Assembly (NCBI RefSeq): GCF_022811645.1
Contig: NZ_CP094534.1
Coordinates: 930,001 to 994,000, forward strand
Direction of reading: 5' to 3'
DNA from: Hymenobacter monticola
Lineage (GTDB): Bacteria; Bacteroidota; Bacteroidia; Cytophagales; Hymenobacteraceae
Length of the DNA: 64,000 nucleotides
Made by a program: the position numbers and the translations under genes. Positions within the stretch are counted from its first letter, which is position 1. Each line of letters opens with the position of its first letter. Positions 44,708 through 53,493 of this stretch are shown here, piece after piece. Under the pieces are notes generated by a model. It ran no database searches and was not told where the DNA came from. It saw only the letters and a program-made list of their open reading frames with translations.

Positions 44708-44794
44708 GTAGGGGCGGGGCTTGCCCCCGCCCGGGCATTTGCGCCGTCACAACGATTCTGTTCAACGGCGGGCGGGGGCAAGCCCCGCCCCTAC
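44708..44794. repeat. 87-bp GTAG-headed palindrome pair between regulator and kinase genes (family G)
   Basis: Arms 44708-44732 and 44770-44794 are a perfect 25-bp inverted repeat (GTAGGGGCGGGGCTTGCCCC...). Each arm is itself a hairpin. A partly decayed copy lies at 7033-7119. Confidence 0.92.
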
Positions 44795-44813
44795 CTCTTT
44801 CAGGTCGCCCTTC

Positions 44814-45500
44814 TCACGCCGCCGGCTCCGGGTCGAACCGGTAGCCCAGTCCATACACCATCCGAATGTGGTTGGGCGCGCCAGCCTCCGTCAGCTTGCG
44901 CTTGAGGTTTTTGACGTGGGCGTACACGTTCTCGAAGGTATCAAACTGCTCGGCCGCGTCGCCGGAAAGGTGCTCGGCAATGGCGCCTTTGGTGATGACG
45001 CGCTTCTGGTTGGCCAGCAGTAGCAAGAGCAGGTCGAACTCGGTGCGAGTGAGGTTGAGGGGGCGGTCGGCCACGGCGGCGCGGCGGGCGGGCACATCCA
45101 CGGCCAGCTGCCCCACGCGCAGCAGGTTGGTGCCCTGGAAATGGCGGCGGCGCACCAGCGCGGCCACGCGCGCGCTCAGCTCGGGCAGGTAGAAGGGCTT
45201 GGGCAGGTAGTCGTCGGCGCCCAGCTCCAGGCCGGTGATGCGGTCGTCGACGGCGGCGCGGGCCGAGGTGATGATGACGCCGGCGGGCTTCTGCTGGCGC
45301 TGCAGCTCGCGCAGCAGGTCGAGGCCGTCGCCACCGGGCAGCGTGAGGTCCAGGATGATGCAGTCGTAGTCATAGAGCAGCATTTTTTCCTGGGCCTGCG
45401 CGTAGGTAGTGGCCGTTTCGCAGTGGTATTGCTGGGCTTGCAGATAGCGAACCACGGTGTCGAGCAGTTCGGGTTCGTCTTCTACAAGGAGCAGCTTCAT
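44814..45500 (-). CDS. OmpR-type response regulator
   Basis: This encodes 228 residues from ATG at 45500. Receiver domain with Asp51 as phosphoacceptor (DCIILDLTLPGGDG), acidic pair at Glu7/Asp8, and YLPKPF with the conserved Lys. Winged-helix DNA-binding domain (about 128-225) with TRTEFDLLLLLLANQKRV and HIRMVYGLGYRF. It is transcribed ahead of the sensor kinase at 43395, and the 135-bp gap holds the repeat 44708-44794. Target genes not known, but the citrate transporter is divergent (45730). Confidence 0.96.
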   Translation of the reverse strand: MKLLLVEDEPELLDTVVRYLQAQQYHCETATTYAQAQEKMLLYDYDCIILDLTLPGGDGLDLLRELQRQQKPAGVIITSARAAVDDRITGLELGADDYLPKPFYLPELSARVAALVRRRHFQGTNLLRVGQLAVDVPARRAAVADRPLNLTRTEFDLLLLLLANQKRVITKGAIAEHLSGDAAEQFDTFENVYAHVKNLKRKLTEAGAPNHIRMVYGLGYRFDPEPAA

Positions 45501-45518
45501 GGGTAGCGTTGGGTGGGA

Positions 45519-45593
45519 TGTAGCGTGGACTCTGCGAGTCCGCGCATGGCGGGCGGTCCTGGCGAGGCGCGGACTCGCAGAGTCCACGCTACA
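45519..45593. repeat. GTAG-headed palindrome pair H1, upstream of citrate transporter
   Basis: Arms 45519-45545 and 45567-45593 are a perfect 27-bp inverted repeat (TGTAGCGTGGACTCTGCGAG...), each containing GGACTC/GAGTCC. An almost identical pair lies at 47030-47120, on the other side of the transporter gene. Confidence 0.93.
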
Positions 45594-45729
45594 ATTCACC
45601 AGACCGCAAACGATTTTTCTACAAAAGCCAATTTCTTCCAAATGTATTCTAAATCGTCGGGCTACTTCGCTGCATCAACACCCCGCCGCCGGCTGGCCGG
45701 GGCCTTCCTCCTTCCCCAAATCCCACCCA

Positions 45730-47025
45730 ATGCTCTCTCTCCTCGGATTCCTGATGATTAGTACGTTCATGTACCTCATCATGTCGAAGCGCATGTTTGC
45801 CATGACGGCGCTCATTCTGATTCCCATCGTGTTTGCCCTCATCGGCGGTTTTCGGGCCGAAATCGGAGACATGATGCTCGACGGGGTGAAGAAGATTGCG
45901 CCCACGGGCATCATGCTCATCTTCGCCATCATGTACTTCGGCATCATGACCGACGCGGGCCTGTTCGACCCCATCGTGGCCAAGATTCTGAAAGTGGTGG
46001 GCGGCGACCCGCTCAAAGTCGTCATCGGCACCGCCATTCTGGCTTTGTCGGTATCGCTCGACGGCGACGGCACCACCACCTACATCATTGTGGTGGCGGC
46101 CATGCTGCCGCTCTACCGCCGCCTCCGGATGAACCCGCTCATTCTCACGGCCACCGCGTTTCTGGCCAGCGCCGTGATGAATATTCTGCCTTGGGGCGGC
46201 CCCACGGCGCGGGTGCTGTCGGCCCTGCACCTCGATAGCTCGCAGGTGTTCACGCCCCTCATTCCGGCCATGATAGTGGCAGCGGGCTGGGTCATTTTCG
46301 TGGCTTACGTCTTCGGCAAGCGCGAACGGGCCCGCCTGGGCATCGTCACCATTACGGAGGATGCCGACGAGCTGGTGGCCGAGGCCAACCACGAGGACCT
46401 GAGCCTGCGCCGTCCCAAGCTGCTGTGGCTGAACGCGCTGCTCACGCTGGCGCTGCTGGTGGGTTTGTTCATGGACGTGGTGCCGCTGCCGGTGCTGTTT
46501 ATGGTGGCCTTTGCGCTGGGCATGCTCATCAACTACCCCAAGCTGGGCGAACAGCGCGGCCGCCTGAATGCCCACGCCGGCAACGCCGTGATTGTGGCGG
46601 GCATGGTGTTCGCGGCGGGCATTTTCACCGGCATCCTGGCCGGCACCAAGATGGTGGACGCCATGTCGCAAACCATCGTCACGCTGATTCCCAACTCCTT
46701 GGGGCCGCACCTGCCCATCCTCACGGGCCTCACCAGCGCGCCGTTCACTTTTTTCATGAGCAACGATGCCTACTACTTCGGCATTCTGCCGCTCGTGACG
46801 AAGGCGGCCAGCCAGTTTGGGGTGAGCGTGGAGGCCATGGGCCGGGCCTCGCTGCTGGGCCAGTCGGTGCACCTGCTGAGCCCGCTGGTGCCCAGCACCT
46901 ACCTGCTGGCCGGCCTGGCCGGCGTCGATTTCGGCGACCACCAGCGCTTCACCCTGAAGTGGGCCTGCGGCACCGTGCTGGTGATGCTGCTGGTGTGCCT
47001 GCTGCTGGGCGTGGTGCCGGTGTAG
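45730..47025 (+). CDS. CitMHS family citrate/metal symporter
   Basis: This encodes 431 residues from ATG at 45730. About twelve membrane segments. The family conserves the SLDGDGTTTYI loop (seen near residues 110-120) and NILPWGGPTARV (around 153-164). These proteins take up metal-citrate complexes with protons. A longer start (45457) would run through the palindrome and the divergent regulator. Palindromes H1 and H2 lie on both sides. The divergent two-component system could regulate it (inference). Confidence 0.93.
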   Translation: MLSLLGFLMISTFMYLIMSKRMFAMTALILIPIVFALIGGFRAEIGDMMLDGVKKIAPTGIMLIFAIMYFGIMTDAGLFDPIVAKILKVVGGDPLKVVIGTAILALSVSLDGDGTTTYIIVVAAMLPLYRRLRMNPLILTATAFLASAVMNILPWGGPTARVLSALHLDSSQVFTPLIPAMIVAAGWVIFVAYVFGKRERARLGIVTITEDADELVAEANHEDLSLRRPKLLWLNALLTLALLVGLFMDVVPLPVLFMVAFALGMLINYPKLGEQRGRLNAHAGNAVIVAGMVFAAGIFTGILAGTKMVDAMSQTIVTLIPNSLGPHLPILTGLTSAPFTFFMSNDAYYFGILPLVTKAASQFGVSVEAMGRASLLGQSVHLLSPLVPSTYLLAGLAGVDFGDHQRFTLKWACGTVLVMLLVCLLLGVVPV

Positions 47026-47029
47026 CAGA

Positions 47030-47120
47030 TGTAGCGTGAACTCTGCGAGTCCGCGCCCCGCGTGAACAGCCAATACCGCCATCATCCGCCCATGCGCGGA
47101 CTCGCAGAGTCCACGCTACA
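47030..47120. repeat. GTAG-headed palindrome pair H2, downstream of citrate transporter
   Basis: Arms 47030-47056 and 47094-47120 match H1 with one substitution (TGTAGCGTGAACTCTGCGAG). It starts 5 nt after the transporter stop. Confidence 0.92.
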
Positions 47121-47169
47121 AACCTTCCATCCCACCCGCCACCCCGGCGGCTAAATTCCCACATCCAAA

Positions 47170-47889
47170 ATGAAAAATATTCTCCTGCTTTTTGCCTGCC
47201 TTCTGCTGCTGGCCGGCCCGGTCCACGCCCAAAACCGGGGCAAATACAACGACTGGCTGCAATACACCGGCACCTATTCGCTCAACCAGCGGTTCGATAT
47301 CAACCTGGGGGCGCAGTACCGCGCCTACAACGGCCTCACCGACAAGCGCCTGCTGCTGGGTCTGGCCAACTTGCAATACAACCTCAAAAGCCTGCCCATG
47401 TCGGTGGCGGCCGGCTACATGTACCTGCAGCTCCAACCCTACACCAATGCCGAACAGACCGACAAAGCCGACAACCGCGAAAACCGCCTCTACCAGCAGG
47501 TGATTGTGAATAACAAGCTGGGCCGGGCTCGCCTGCTGCACCGCTACCGCATTGAGGAGCGGTGGACGGCCACCGACTTCCGGCTGCGTTTTCGCTACCT
47601 GGCGTCGCTGCGCCTGCCGCTGGGCCCGAAGACGCTGGAAAACCCCAAATGGTACGCCACTATTAAAGACGAAATCCGCATCAGCGACCAGGAAAACCCC
47701 TTCGACAGCAACCGCGTGTGGGGCGGCGTGGGCTACGTGCTCAACAAGCACCTGGGCGGCGAACTGCTCTGGATGACGCAGTTCAACGGCGGCGCCGACC
47801 GTACGAATTACGTGGCCTTCATCCTGCGCCACGACTTTGGCTGGTCGGCCGACCGGCCCGAGCGCCGGCCACGCTTCCTGCCGCAATAA
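47170..47889 (+). CDS. DUF2490 outer-membrane protein
   Basis: This encodes 239 residues from ATG at 47170. Signal peptide to residue 20 (VHAQ). The mature part is a run of amphipathic strands (YNDWLQYTGTYSLNQRFDINLGAQYRA, RLLHRYRIEERW, WGGVGYVLNKHLGGELLWMTQF) with the C-terminal YVAFILRHDF that DUF2490 barrels show. Function unknown. 21 nt before the TerC gene, so possibly co-transcribed. Confidence 0.92.
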   Translation: MKNILLLFACLLLLAGPVHAQNRGKYNDWLQYTGTYSLNQRFDINLGAQYRAYNGLTDKRLLLGLANLQYNLKSLPMSVAAGYMYLQLQPYTNAEQTDKADNRENRLYQQVIVNNKLGRARLLHRYRIEERWTATDFRLRFRYLASLRLPLGPKTLENPKWYATIKDEIRISDQENPFDSNRVWGGVGYVLNKHLGGELLWMTQFNGGADRTNYVAFILRHDFGWSADRPERRPRFLPQ

Positions 47890-47910
47890 TTTTCCGCTTT
47901 ACTTCGCTTC

Positions 47911-48708
47911 ATGTACGCGCCCCTTCAGCAAATTATTGACAACCCGTTGGCCGCTCTGGCCATCGTGGGCAACCTGGTCATCATCGAGAGCCTGCTCTCG
48001 GTAGACAATGCCGCCGTGCTGGCCACCATGGTGGGCGACCTGCCCCGCGAGCAACGCAAAAAAGCCCTGCGCTACGGCATTTTCGGCGCCTATATCTTCC
48101 GGGGGCTGTGCATTTTGTTTGCCTCTTTCCTCATCCAGTTCTGGTTTTTGAAGCCGCTGGGCGGCCTCTACCTGCTGTACCTGGTGTACGACCATTTCCG
48201 GGCCGGCCCGCCGCACGACGAGGAAAAAATTGAGAAGGAGAAAAGCTGGTTTTACCGCAACACGCTGGGGCTGTTTGGGAAATTCTGGGCCACCGTGGCC
48301 CTCATTGAGCTGATGGACCTGGCCTTCAGCATCGACAACGTGTTTGCCGTGGTGGCCTTTACCGACAACATCATTTTGATTTGCGCGGGCGTGTTCATCG
48401 GCATTCTGGCCATGCGGCTGGTGGCGCAGGGCTTTGTGCTGCTCATGGCCAAGTACCCGTTTCTGGAAACGGCCGCTTTCGTGGTCATTGCCTTGCTGGG
48501 TATTAAGCTAATGCTTTCCCTGGTAGAGCATTTCCTGCCGGGCCACCCCTTCAGCGTCTTCCTCACCAGCGAGGCGGCCGATGTGGGCCTGACGGTGCTC
48601 ACCGTGTCCTGCTTCCTAGTGCCTTGGGCAACGTCGCTGCTCTTCAACGTGCCCCAGCGCCCGGCCGGCAACCGCGCCGCCGAAGCCCGCCGGGGCGAGG
48701 CCAGTTAG
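47911..48708 (+). CDS. TerC family membrane protein
   Basis: This encodes 265 residues from ATG at 47911. About eight membrane segments with the acidic conserved phrases VIIESLLSVDNAAVLA and ALIELMDLAFSIDNVFA, as in TerC/Alx proteins (manganese efflux or tellurium resistance). The two buried Asp residues (SVDN and SIDN) are the probable metal path. Follows the DUF2490 gene closely. Transported ion is not determined. Confidence 0.93.
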   Translation: MYAPLQQIIDNPLAALAIVGNLVIIESLLSVDNAAVLATMVGDLPREQRKKALRYGIFGAYIFRGLCILFASFLIQFWFLKPLGGLYLLYLVYDHFRAGPPHDEEKIEKEKSWFYRNTLGLFGKFWATVALIELMDLAFSIDNVFAVVAFTDNIILICAGVFIGILAMRLVAQGFVLLMAKYPFLETAAFVVIALLGIKLMLSLVEHFLPGHPFSVFLTSEAADVGLTVLTVSCFLVPWATSLLFNVPQRPAGNRAAEARRGEAS

Positions 48709-48714
48709 CAACCA

Positions 48715-48819
48715 GGCCCCCGCGTGGCCCGAGTACCCCGAAGCTCCTGCTTCGGCCCGCGTTAGCATCGTTCAACGGGCCGAAGCAGGAGCTTCGGGGT
48801 ACTCGGGCCACGCGGGGCC
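48715..48819. repeat. Perfect 39-bp inverted palindrome pair (family J)
   Basis: Arms 48721-48759 and 48776-48814 are exact inverses with a 16-bp spacer. Each arm contains a nested CGAAGC/GCTTCG hairpin. It follows terC by 12 nt, and a T-tract lies at about 48835-48841. Confidence 0.95.
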
Positions 48820-48948
48820 TACCAGAAAACCAGTATTTTTTACCTCAAAACACTCCCTGGAGGGCCCGCTCCGACTACTGTGGCCCGCCGGTTGCTAGTT
48901 TCGAAGGGCATTCGGCGGCTTCCACGCTTCCGCCAGCGCCCCGTTTCT

Positions 48949-49608
48949 ATGCTCCCCACCCTTACCCTTCTCGCGGCCCTGCTCCTGCCCCCGCAAGACG
49001 CGCCAATTGACACCACCCGCCAGTTCCGGGGCTACGGCGACTTGTCGTACGTGTGGGGCACCTTGGCCCTGCGCAACGGCAAGGTGCTACGGGCCTTCGT
49101 GCCCACCGCCACCCTGCGCGGCTACAGCATGGTAGTGCCTTACTACCCGCAAGCCCCCGCTCCCACCGGCAAGCCGCCCCGCCCCAAGCTGGTGGCCGCC
49201 CCCAATGTGCGCTGGATGCGCGCGGGCAGCCAGTACTGGGAGGTGCTGGGCCACACCCGCGCCGAGCCGGGCAGCCTGGCCTTGCGCCGGCAGGCCGGCT
49301 CCGTCGAGTTGTTTACCGTGAAGGCTACGGCGCCGCCCATTCTCACCGCCCTGGGCCCCAACCCCGTGCTCAGCTCGCCCGTGGGCACGCCCCAACGCGT
49401 CGAGCTTCCGCCCGACGACTGGTACCTGCGGCGGGCAGCCGAGCCGCCTGTGCTGGTGGAAATAGGCAACTTTGCCAGCCAGGTGGCGGCCTTTCTGCAC
49501 GACGCCCCCGAGCTGGCCCGCAAAGTGGCCGCCGGCCAGCCCGGCTACCGCTACGAAGACTTGGAAAGCATCATTCAGCAATACAACAACCAGCGCGCGC
49601 GCCGCTAG
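48949..49608 (+). CDS. Small exported protein of unknown function
   Basis: This encodes 219 residues from ATG at 48949. A short hydrophobic N-terminus (about residues 1-14) may be a signal peptide. The body has alternating strands (DLSYVWGTLALRNGKVLRAF, WMRAGSQYWEVLGH) and a helical C-terminus (ASQVAAFLHDAPELARKVAAG, YEDLESIIQQYNNQ). I do not recognise a family. Its stop is 5 nt before the convergent response regulator's stop. Confidence 0.7.
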   Translation: MLPTLTLLAALLLPPQDAPIDTTRQFRGYGDLSYVWGTLALRNGKVLRAFVPTATLRGYSMVVPYYPQAPAPTGKPPRPKLVAAPNVRWMRAGSQYWEVLGHTRAEPGSLALRRQAGSVELFTVKATAPPILTALGPNPVLSSPVGTPQRVELPPDDWYLRRAAEPPVLVEIGNFASQVAAFLHDAPELARKVAAGQPGYRYEDLESIIQQYNNQRARR

Positions 49609-49613
49609 CCGGC

Positions 49614-50243
49614 CTACAGCAACTGGTGCTGTGCCGCCAGCCGGATAAGCGCGGCCGTGTTGTTCACCTCGAACTTGGCCAGCAGGTTGCGGCGGTGGGT
49701 TTCGACGGTGAGGGCGCTCAGAAACAGGCGGTCGGCGATTTCCTGGCTGGTCTGCCCTTGGGCGATGAAGCCCAGTACTTCTTTCTCGCGGCGCGTGAGC
49801 GGGGGCACGGCCGCCCGCGCCGGCTCGGGCTGGAGCAGCAACTCCTGCACTTCTTCGCTGAAATACTTCTTGCCGGCCTGCACGCGGGCAATGGCCTCGG
49901 CCAGTTCCTCGGGCGAGGCGTTTTTGAGCACATAGCCAGCCGCGCCCTGCGCCATCATGCGCGTCACGTAGCTTTTCTCGTTGAGGGTAGTGAGGGCCAG
50001 GATTTTCAGGCCGGGGTATTCGCTCACCAGCCGGCCGCACACGTCGAGGCCGCTCTCGTCGGGCAGGCTGATATCGAGCAGCACCACGTCGGGGCGGTGG
50101 GCGGCCACGGCGGTGTAGGCTTCGGCAGCGGTGCCGGCGGTGGCCACTACTTCCAAGGCGGGCATGGGCGCCAGCAGGGCCCGCAGCCCGGCCACTACCA
50201 TGGGGTGGTCGTCAACGAGGAGCACACGGGTGGGGAGCGTCAT
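49614..50243 (-). CDS. NarL/FixJ-type response regulator
   Basis: This encodes 209 residues from ATG at 50243. Receiver domain with Asp57 (VVLLDISLPDESG), acidic pair at 11-12, and GAAGYVLKNASPEELAEA. LuxR-type helix-turn-helix (about 148-205) with LTRREKEVLGFIAQGQTSQE and LTVETHRRNLLAKF. Its cognate HPK7-type kinase lies upstream (52440-50458) across a palindrome. Targets unknown. Confidence 0.96.
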   Translation of the reverse strand: MTLPTRVLLVDDHPMVVAGLRALLAPMPALEVVATAGTAAEAYTAVAAHRPDVVLLDISLPDESGLDVCGRLVSEYPGLKILALTTLNEKSYVTRMMAQGAAGYVLKNASPEELAEAIARVQAGKKYFSEEVQELLLQPEPARAAVPPLTRREKEVLGFIAQGQTSQEIADRLFLSALTVETHRRNLLAKFEVNNTAALIRLAAQHQLL

Positions 50244-50304
50244 GGCAGGGGCAGTGGGTTGGAAATGCAAAGATGGGGCGGCAGGAAGTAAGGCCGCGCA
50301 CGCC

Positions 50305-50406
50305 TGTTATCCTGAGCGCAGCAAAGGACCTTTGCAGGCTTGCAGCAATTTGATTACTGCTAGTCGTTCAGCGGTGAGAAGGTCCTTCGCTGCGCTCAGG
50401 ATGACA
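50305..50406. repeat. 102-bp palindrome pair between kinase and regulator genes (TGTCATCC family)
   Basis: Arms 50305-50331 and 50380-50406 are inverse with two mismatches (TGTTATCCTGAGCGCAGCAA). The right arm is identical to that at 14827-14853. Confidence 0.9.
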
Positions 50407-50457
50407 GAAGGCGCGGTAAAGGTGCTGCTTCTTTGATGGCACTTGTTTGCTTGCGCG

Positions 50458-52440
50458 TCATTCTCTCTCCACCCGTAAATCCAGACTAAACGAAGTGCCC
50501 TGCCCGGGCGCCGACTGCACTTCCAGTGTGCCGCCGAGGTAGCGGGCGCGGGCCTGCACGCTGCGCAGGCCCACGCCGGTGCTGGCCACGGCGGGGTCGA
50601 AGCCGCGGCCGTCGTCCTCCACCACCAGGTGCAGCTCGGGGCCGTGGCGCATCAGCTGCACCAGCACTTCCTGGGCCTGGGCGTGCTTGAGCACATTGTT
50701 CAGCAGCTCCTGCACCAAGCGGTAGAGCTCCACTTCCAGCTTTTGGGGCAAGCGGGTTTCGAGGCCGTGGGTGTGGAGCTGCACGTGCGCGGGGCCGGCC
50801 TTTTGCGTGCTGGCGCAGAGGTCCTGCAGGGCCTGCTTCAGGCCGAAGGCCAGCAGGGCTTCGGGCATGAGGTTGCGGGCCACGCGGCGCAGCTCGCCAA
50901 TGGAGCTGTCGAGGTGCTCGATGGATTGGCTGACCAAGCTGCTGGCTTCGTCGGGCCGGACGGCACGCTGGCGGGCCGAAGCCAGGTAGTGCTTCACGGT
51001 GGAAAGCATGCCGCCGAGGCCGTCGTGCAGGTCGCGGGCCAAGCGGCGGCGCTCTTCTTCCTGGCCCTGCAGCACGGCCTGGGCGGTGAGCAGGGCCTTT
51101 TCCTGCTCGCGCTGGCGGGCGGCCTGGCGCTGGCGGTACCGGAGCAGCGCCGCTGCCAGCACGCCAGCTGCCACTAATGCCAGCAACAAGGCCAGGTACA
51201 CGGCGTTGAGGCGGCGCTGCTGGCGCAGCACCAACTGCTCGGCGGCCTGGGTTTGGCGCAGGGCGCGCAGCTGGGCGGCCTGTTGGCGGGTGCGGTAGCG
51301 GGTTTCGAGCTGGGCCACCTGCGCCCGCACGGCCGTGCCAGCCAGGGTGTCGCGCAGCTCGTGGCCGCGGCGGTAGTAGCGCAAGGCCTCGGCCCACTGC
51401 CCGGCCTGCTCGGCCAGCCGGGCCAGCCCATCGAGGTTGTCGGCGAGCTGGCGCGGGTCGCCCAGTTGCTCGCTGATACGCAGGCTGCGCTCCAGGCTGG
51501 CGCGGGCGGCGGGCAGGTCGCCGGCCTGGGCAGCCAGCTGGCTCAGCTCAATCAGCAGCTTAGCTTCGTCGCCGGCCGCGCCCTTACGCCGGGCAAAGCC
51601 CACGGCCTGCTCGAAGGCCTGCCGGGCGGCGGCCGGCTGCCCGGTGCTGCGGTAGTACTGCCCCAGCGTGAAGTAGTACTGGTCGGCGTAGAGCTCGCCG
51701 CCGGGCAGCAGCGGCCGGGCCGCGCGCAGAACCTGGCCAGCGCTGTCGGGGCGGGCATGCTGCAGGTGCAGGCGGGCCAGCTGCAAATACACGGGCAGGA
51801 GTTCGGGCACGGGGCCGGTGCGGGGCGCCAGAGAGGCGGCCAGCCGCCAGTAGCGGATGGCTTCGGTGGGCTGGTTGGCGGCCTGCAGGCTGTTGCCGAG
51901 GTTGGCATACACCGTGAGCAGGGTGCGGCCGGCCTCGGGCAGCGGGGCCAGGTAGGTGGCGGCCTGCAGGTAGTTGCGCACGGCGGCGGCGTACTGGCCC
52001 TGGCGGTCGGCCACGTTGCCGCGGTTGTTGGCAATGGCGGCCAGCAGCCGGGCCAGGCGTGGGGCCGGCCGCTGGCGGTAGAGTGGGGCGGCGGCGGCCT
52101 GGGCGAGGGCGCCGTAGCGGGCGGCGCGGGCATTGTCTTGGCGCAGAATGGCCAGGCCGCTCAGCTGCAGCCAGCTGTGGGCTTGGCCGTAGCCGAAGCC
52201 CGCGGCCTGGCTCAGGGCCAGGGCCTGGCGGGCGTAGCGCAGGGCCTGGGCGGTGTCGGTGGCGGCTAGGGCGGCGGAGAGGCGCAGGGCGGTTTTGGCA
52301 CGGGCCGTATCGGAGGGCGCGGTTTGGAGGGCGCGCAGCAGGCTGTCGGGCGGCGCGGTGGGGGCCTGGGCGGCCAGCACAACGGGCAGTGGCAGCAGGG
52401 CCAGCAGCCCCGCGCAAACAAGATAAAAGCGTGGCCTCAT
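50458..52440 (-). CDS. TPR-containing sensor histidine kinase (HPK7/HisKA_3 type)
   Basis: This encodes 660 residues from ATG at 52440 (a TTG nine bases earlier is less likely). Signal-type N-terminus (residues about 7-24), then TPR-like helix pairs from about 30 to 380 that form the sensor region, a membrane span (about 414-434), a coiled coil, and HisKA_3 with His472 (RLARDLHDGLGGML). The ATPase domain has VQELLNNVLKHAQ and DDGRGFD. It feeds the NarL-type regulator at 49614. This architecture is common in Bacteroidota, where sensed ligands are mostly unknown. Confidence 0.96.
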   Translation of the reverse strand: MRPRFYLVCAGLLALLPLPVVLAAQAPTAPPDSLLRALQTAPSDTARAKTALRLSAALAATDTAQALRYARQALALSQAAGFGYGQAHSWLQLSGLAILRQDNARAARYGALAQAAAAPLYRQRPAPRLARLLAAIANNRGNVADRQGQYAAAVRNYLQAATYLAPLPEAGRTLLTVYANLGNSLQAANQPTEAIRYWRLAASLAPRTGPVPELLPVYLQLARLHLQHARPDSAGQVLRAARPLLPGGELYADQYYFTLGQYYRSTGQPAAARQAFEQAVGFARRKGAAGDEAKLLIELSQLAAQAGDLPAARASLERSLRISEQLGDPRQLADNLDGLARLAEQAGQWAEALRYYRRGHELRDTLAGTAVRAQVAQLETRYRTRQQAAQLRALRQTQAAEQLVLRQQRRLNAVYLALLLALVAAGVLAAALLRYRQRQAARQREQEKALLTAQAVLQGQEEERRRLARDLHDGLGGMLSTVKHYLASARQRAVRPDEASSLVSQSIEHLDSSIGELRRVARNLMPEALLAFGLKQALQDLCASTQKAGPAHVQLHTHGLETRLPQKLEVELYRLVQELLNNVLKHAQAQEVLVQLMRHGPELHLVVEDDGRGFDPAVASTGVGLRSVQARARYLGGTLEVQSAPGQGTSFSLDLRVERE

Positions 52441-52609
52441 CACCGTCAAAATTGGGCAGAATCCGGCGAAAAACCGGGGCCCGGGTTGAAACTACTGGTT
52501 TTTCGGGAGGCAGAATTACTGCTTTCCGGCGATTTCGCGGCGTGGGGACCGGGGCCAACTTTGCATCACCAAACAACGCTCTTTTTCAACCCCTTAACCA
52601 CCTAATATC

Positions 52610-53185
52610 ATGCAAAAAATTGTCGCCTCCGCCCTCGCCGCCACTGCCCTGCTGCTGGGCAGCACCGCCGCTTCGGCCCAAAACCACGCCCTGAAAGCAA
52701 ACCTGCTCAGCCCCCTGTTCAAAACGGGCTCGTTCTTCTACGAGCACAAGCTCAACGACGCCAGCAGCCTGCAGCTGGGCGGCCTGGTAACGTACTGGGG
52801 CCTGGGCGACACCAAGATTTCGGGCTTCGCCATTACGCCCGAGTACCGGCGCTACCTCTCCAACGACAAGCAGGCGCTGGAAGGCTTCTACGTGGCCCCC
52901 TTCGCGCGCTACCAAAACCTGGGCCTGAGCCTGCAAACCAGCACCGACGACGGCAGCGCGGCCACGGCCAAAGCCACCCTGCACACCATTGGCGGGGGCG
53001 TGGTGGTGGGGCACCAGTGGGTGTTCCGCCGGCGCATCACGCTCGACACGTTCTTCGGCCCGTCTTATAACTCCAACGTAGCCAAGCTGGAAGCCAGCGG
53101 CGGCGGGGCTTCGGAAAGCTTCGACCTGGGCTCGTTCCAGGGGTTCAGCCTGCGCACGGGCGTCACGCTGGGGGTGGCGTTTTAG
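52610..53185 (+). CDS. Outer-membrane beta-barrel protein (DUF3575-like)
   Basis: This encodes 191 residues from ATG at 52610. Signal peptide to residue 23 (AASAQ). The mature chain starts NHALKANLLSPLFKTGSFFYEH, as in small eight-stranded barrels of the DUF3575 type. Strands continue with SSLQLGGLVTYWGL, FYVAPFARYQNLGL, TIGGGVVVGHQWVF, ending GFSLRTGVTLGVAF, with terminal Phe. No ligand is known. CAACTTTG at 52556-52563 resembles a -7 box. Confidence 0.85.
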   Translation: MQKIVASALAATALLLGSTAASAQNHALKANLLSPLFKTGSFFYEHKLNDASSLQLGGLVTYWGLGDTKISGFAITPEYRRYLSNDKQALEGFYVAPFARYQNLGLSLQTSTDDGSAATAKATLHTIGGGVVVGHQWVFRRRITLDTFFGPSYNSNVAKLEASGGGASESFDLGSFQGFSLRTGVTLGVAF

Positions 53186-53493
53186 CACCGACCCTGTGCT
53201 GGCGCGGGACGCCGCGCCAGCACAGGGCCCGGGAGCGGGCGTATCGGCTGTTTTGCTTATAAGTCCTTGCTGGCCCGATAGGCAAATGGGCAAATGAAAA
53301 ACGGACAGAAAAAGCGTGTGGCTGCACGCAACCAAAGCGCGAGCAGCGCGGTCAGAAGCAAAAGCGAGTACCGCAGGGGTGGCCGTGCTGCTAAACGTTG
53401 CCTGCCAACGTTTTTAAGGTCACCTTGCGGCGGCGTTGCAACTCGCTAGCGGTTTTTGCACTCTCCACTGTTGCACCATTGCCCTCTTTCCCC
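53186..53493. other. 308-bp intergenic region with hairpin terminator
   Basis: CCCTGTGCTGGCGCGG (53192-53207) and its exact inverse (53212-53227) form a strong stem 7 nt after the preceding stop. The region up to the start at 53494 shows nothing else I can identify. Confidence 0.7.

Noticed and set aside
45649..47085. 478-residue minus-strand frame opposite the citrate transporter
   Set aside because: It is a shadow frame rich in His, Gln and Arg, while the plus strand encodes a recognisable CitMHS transporter.
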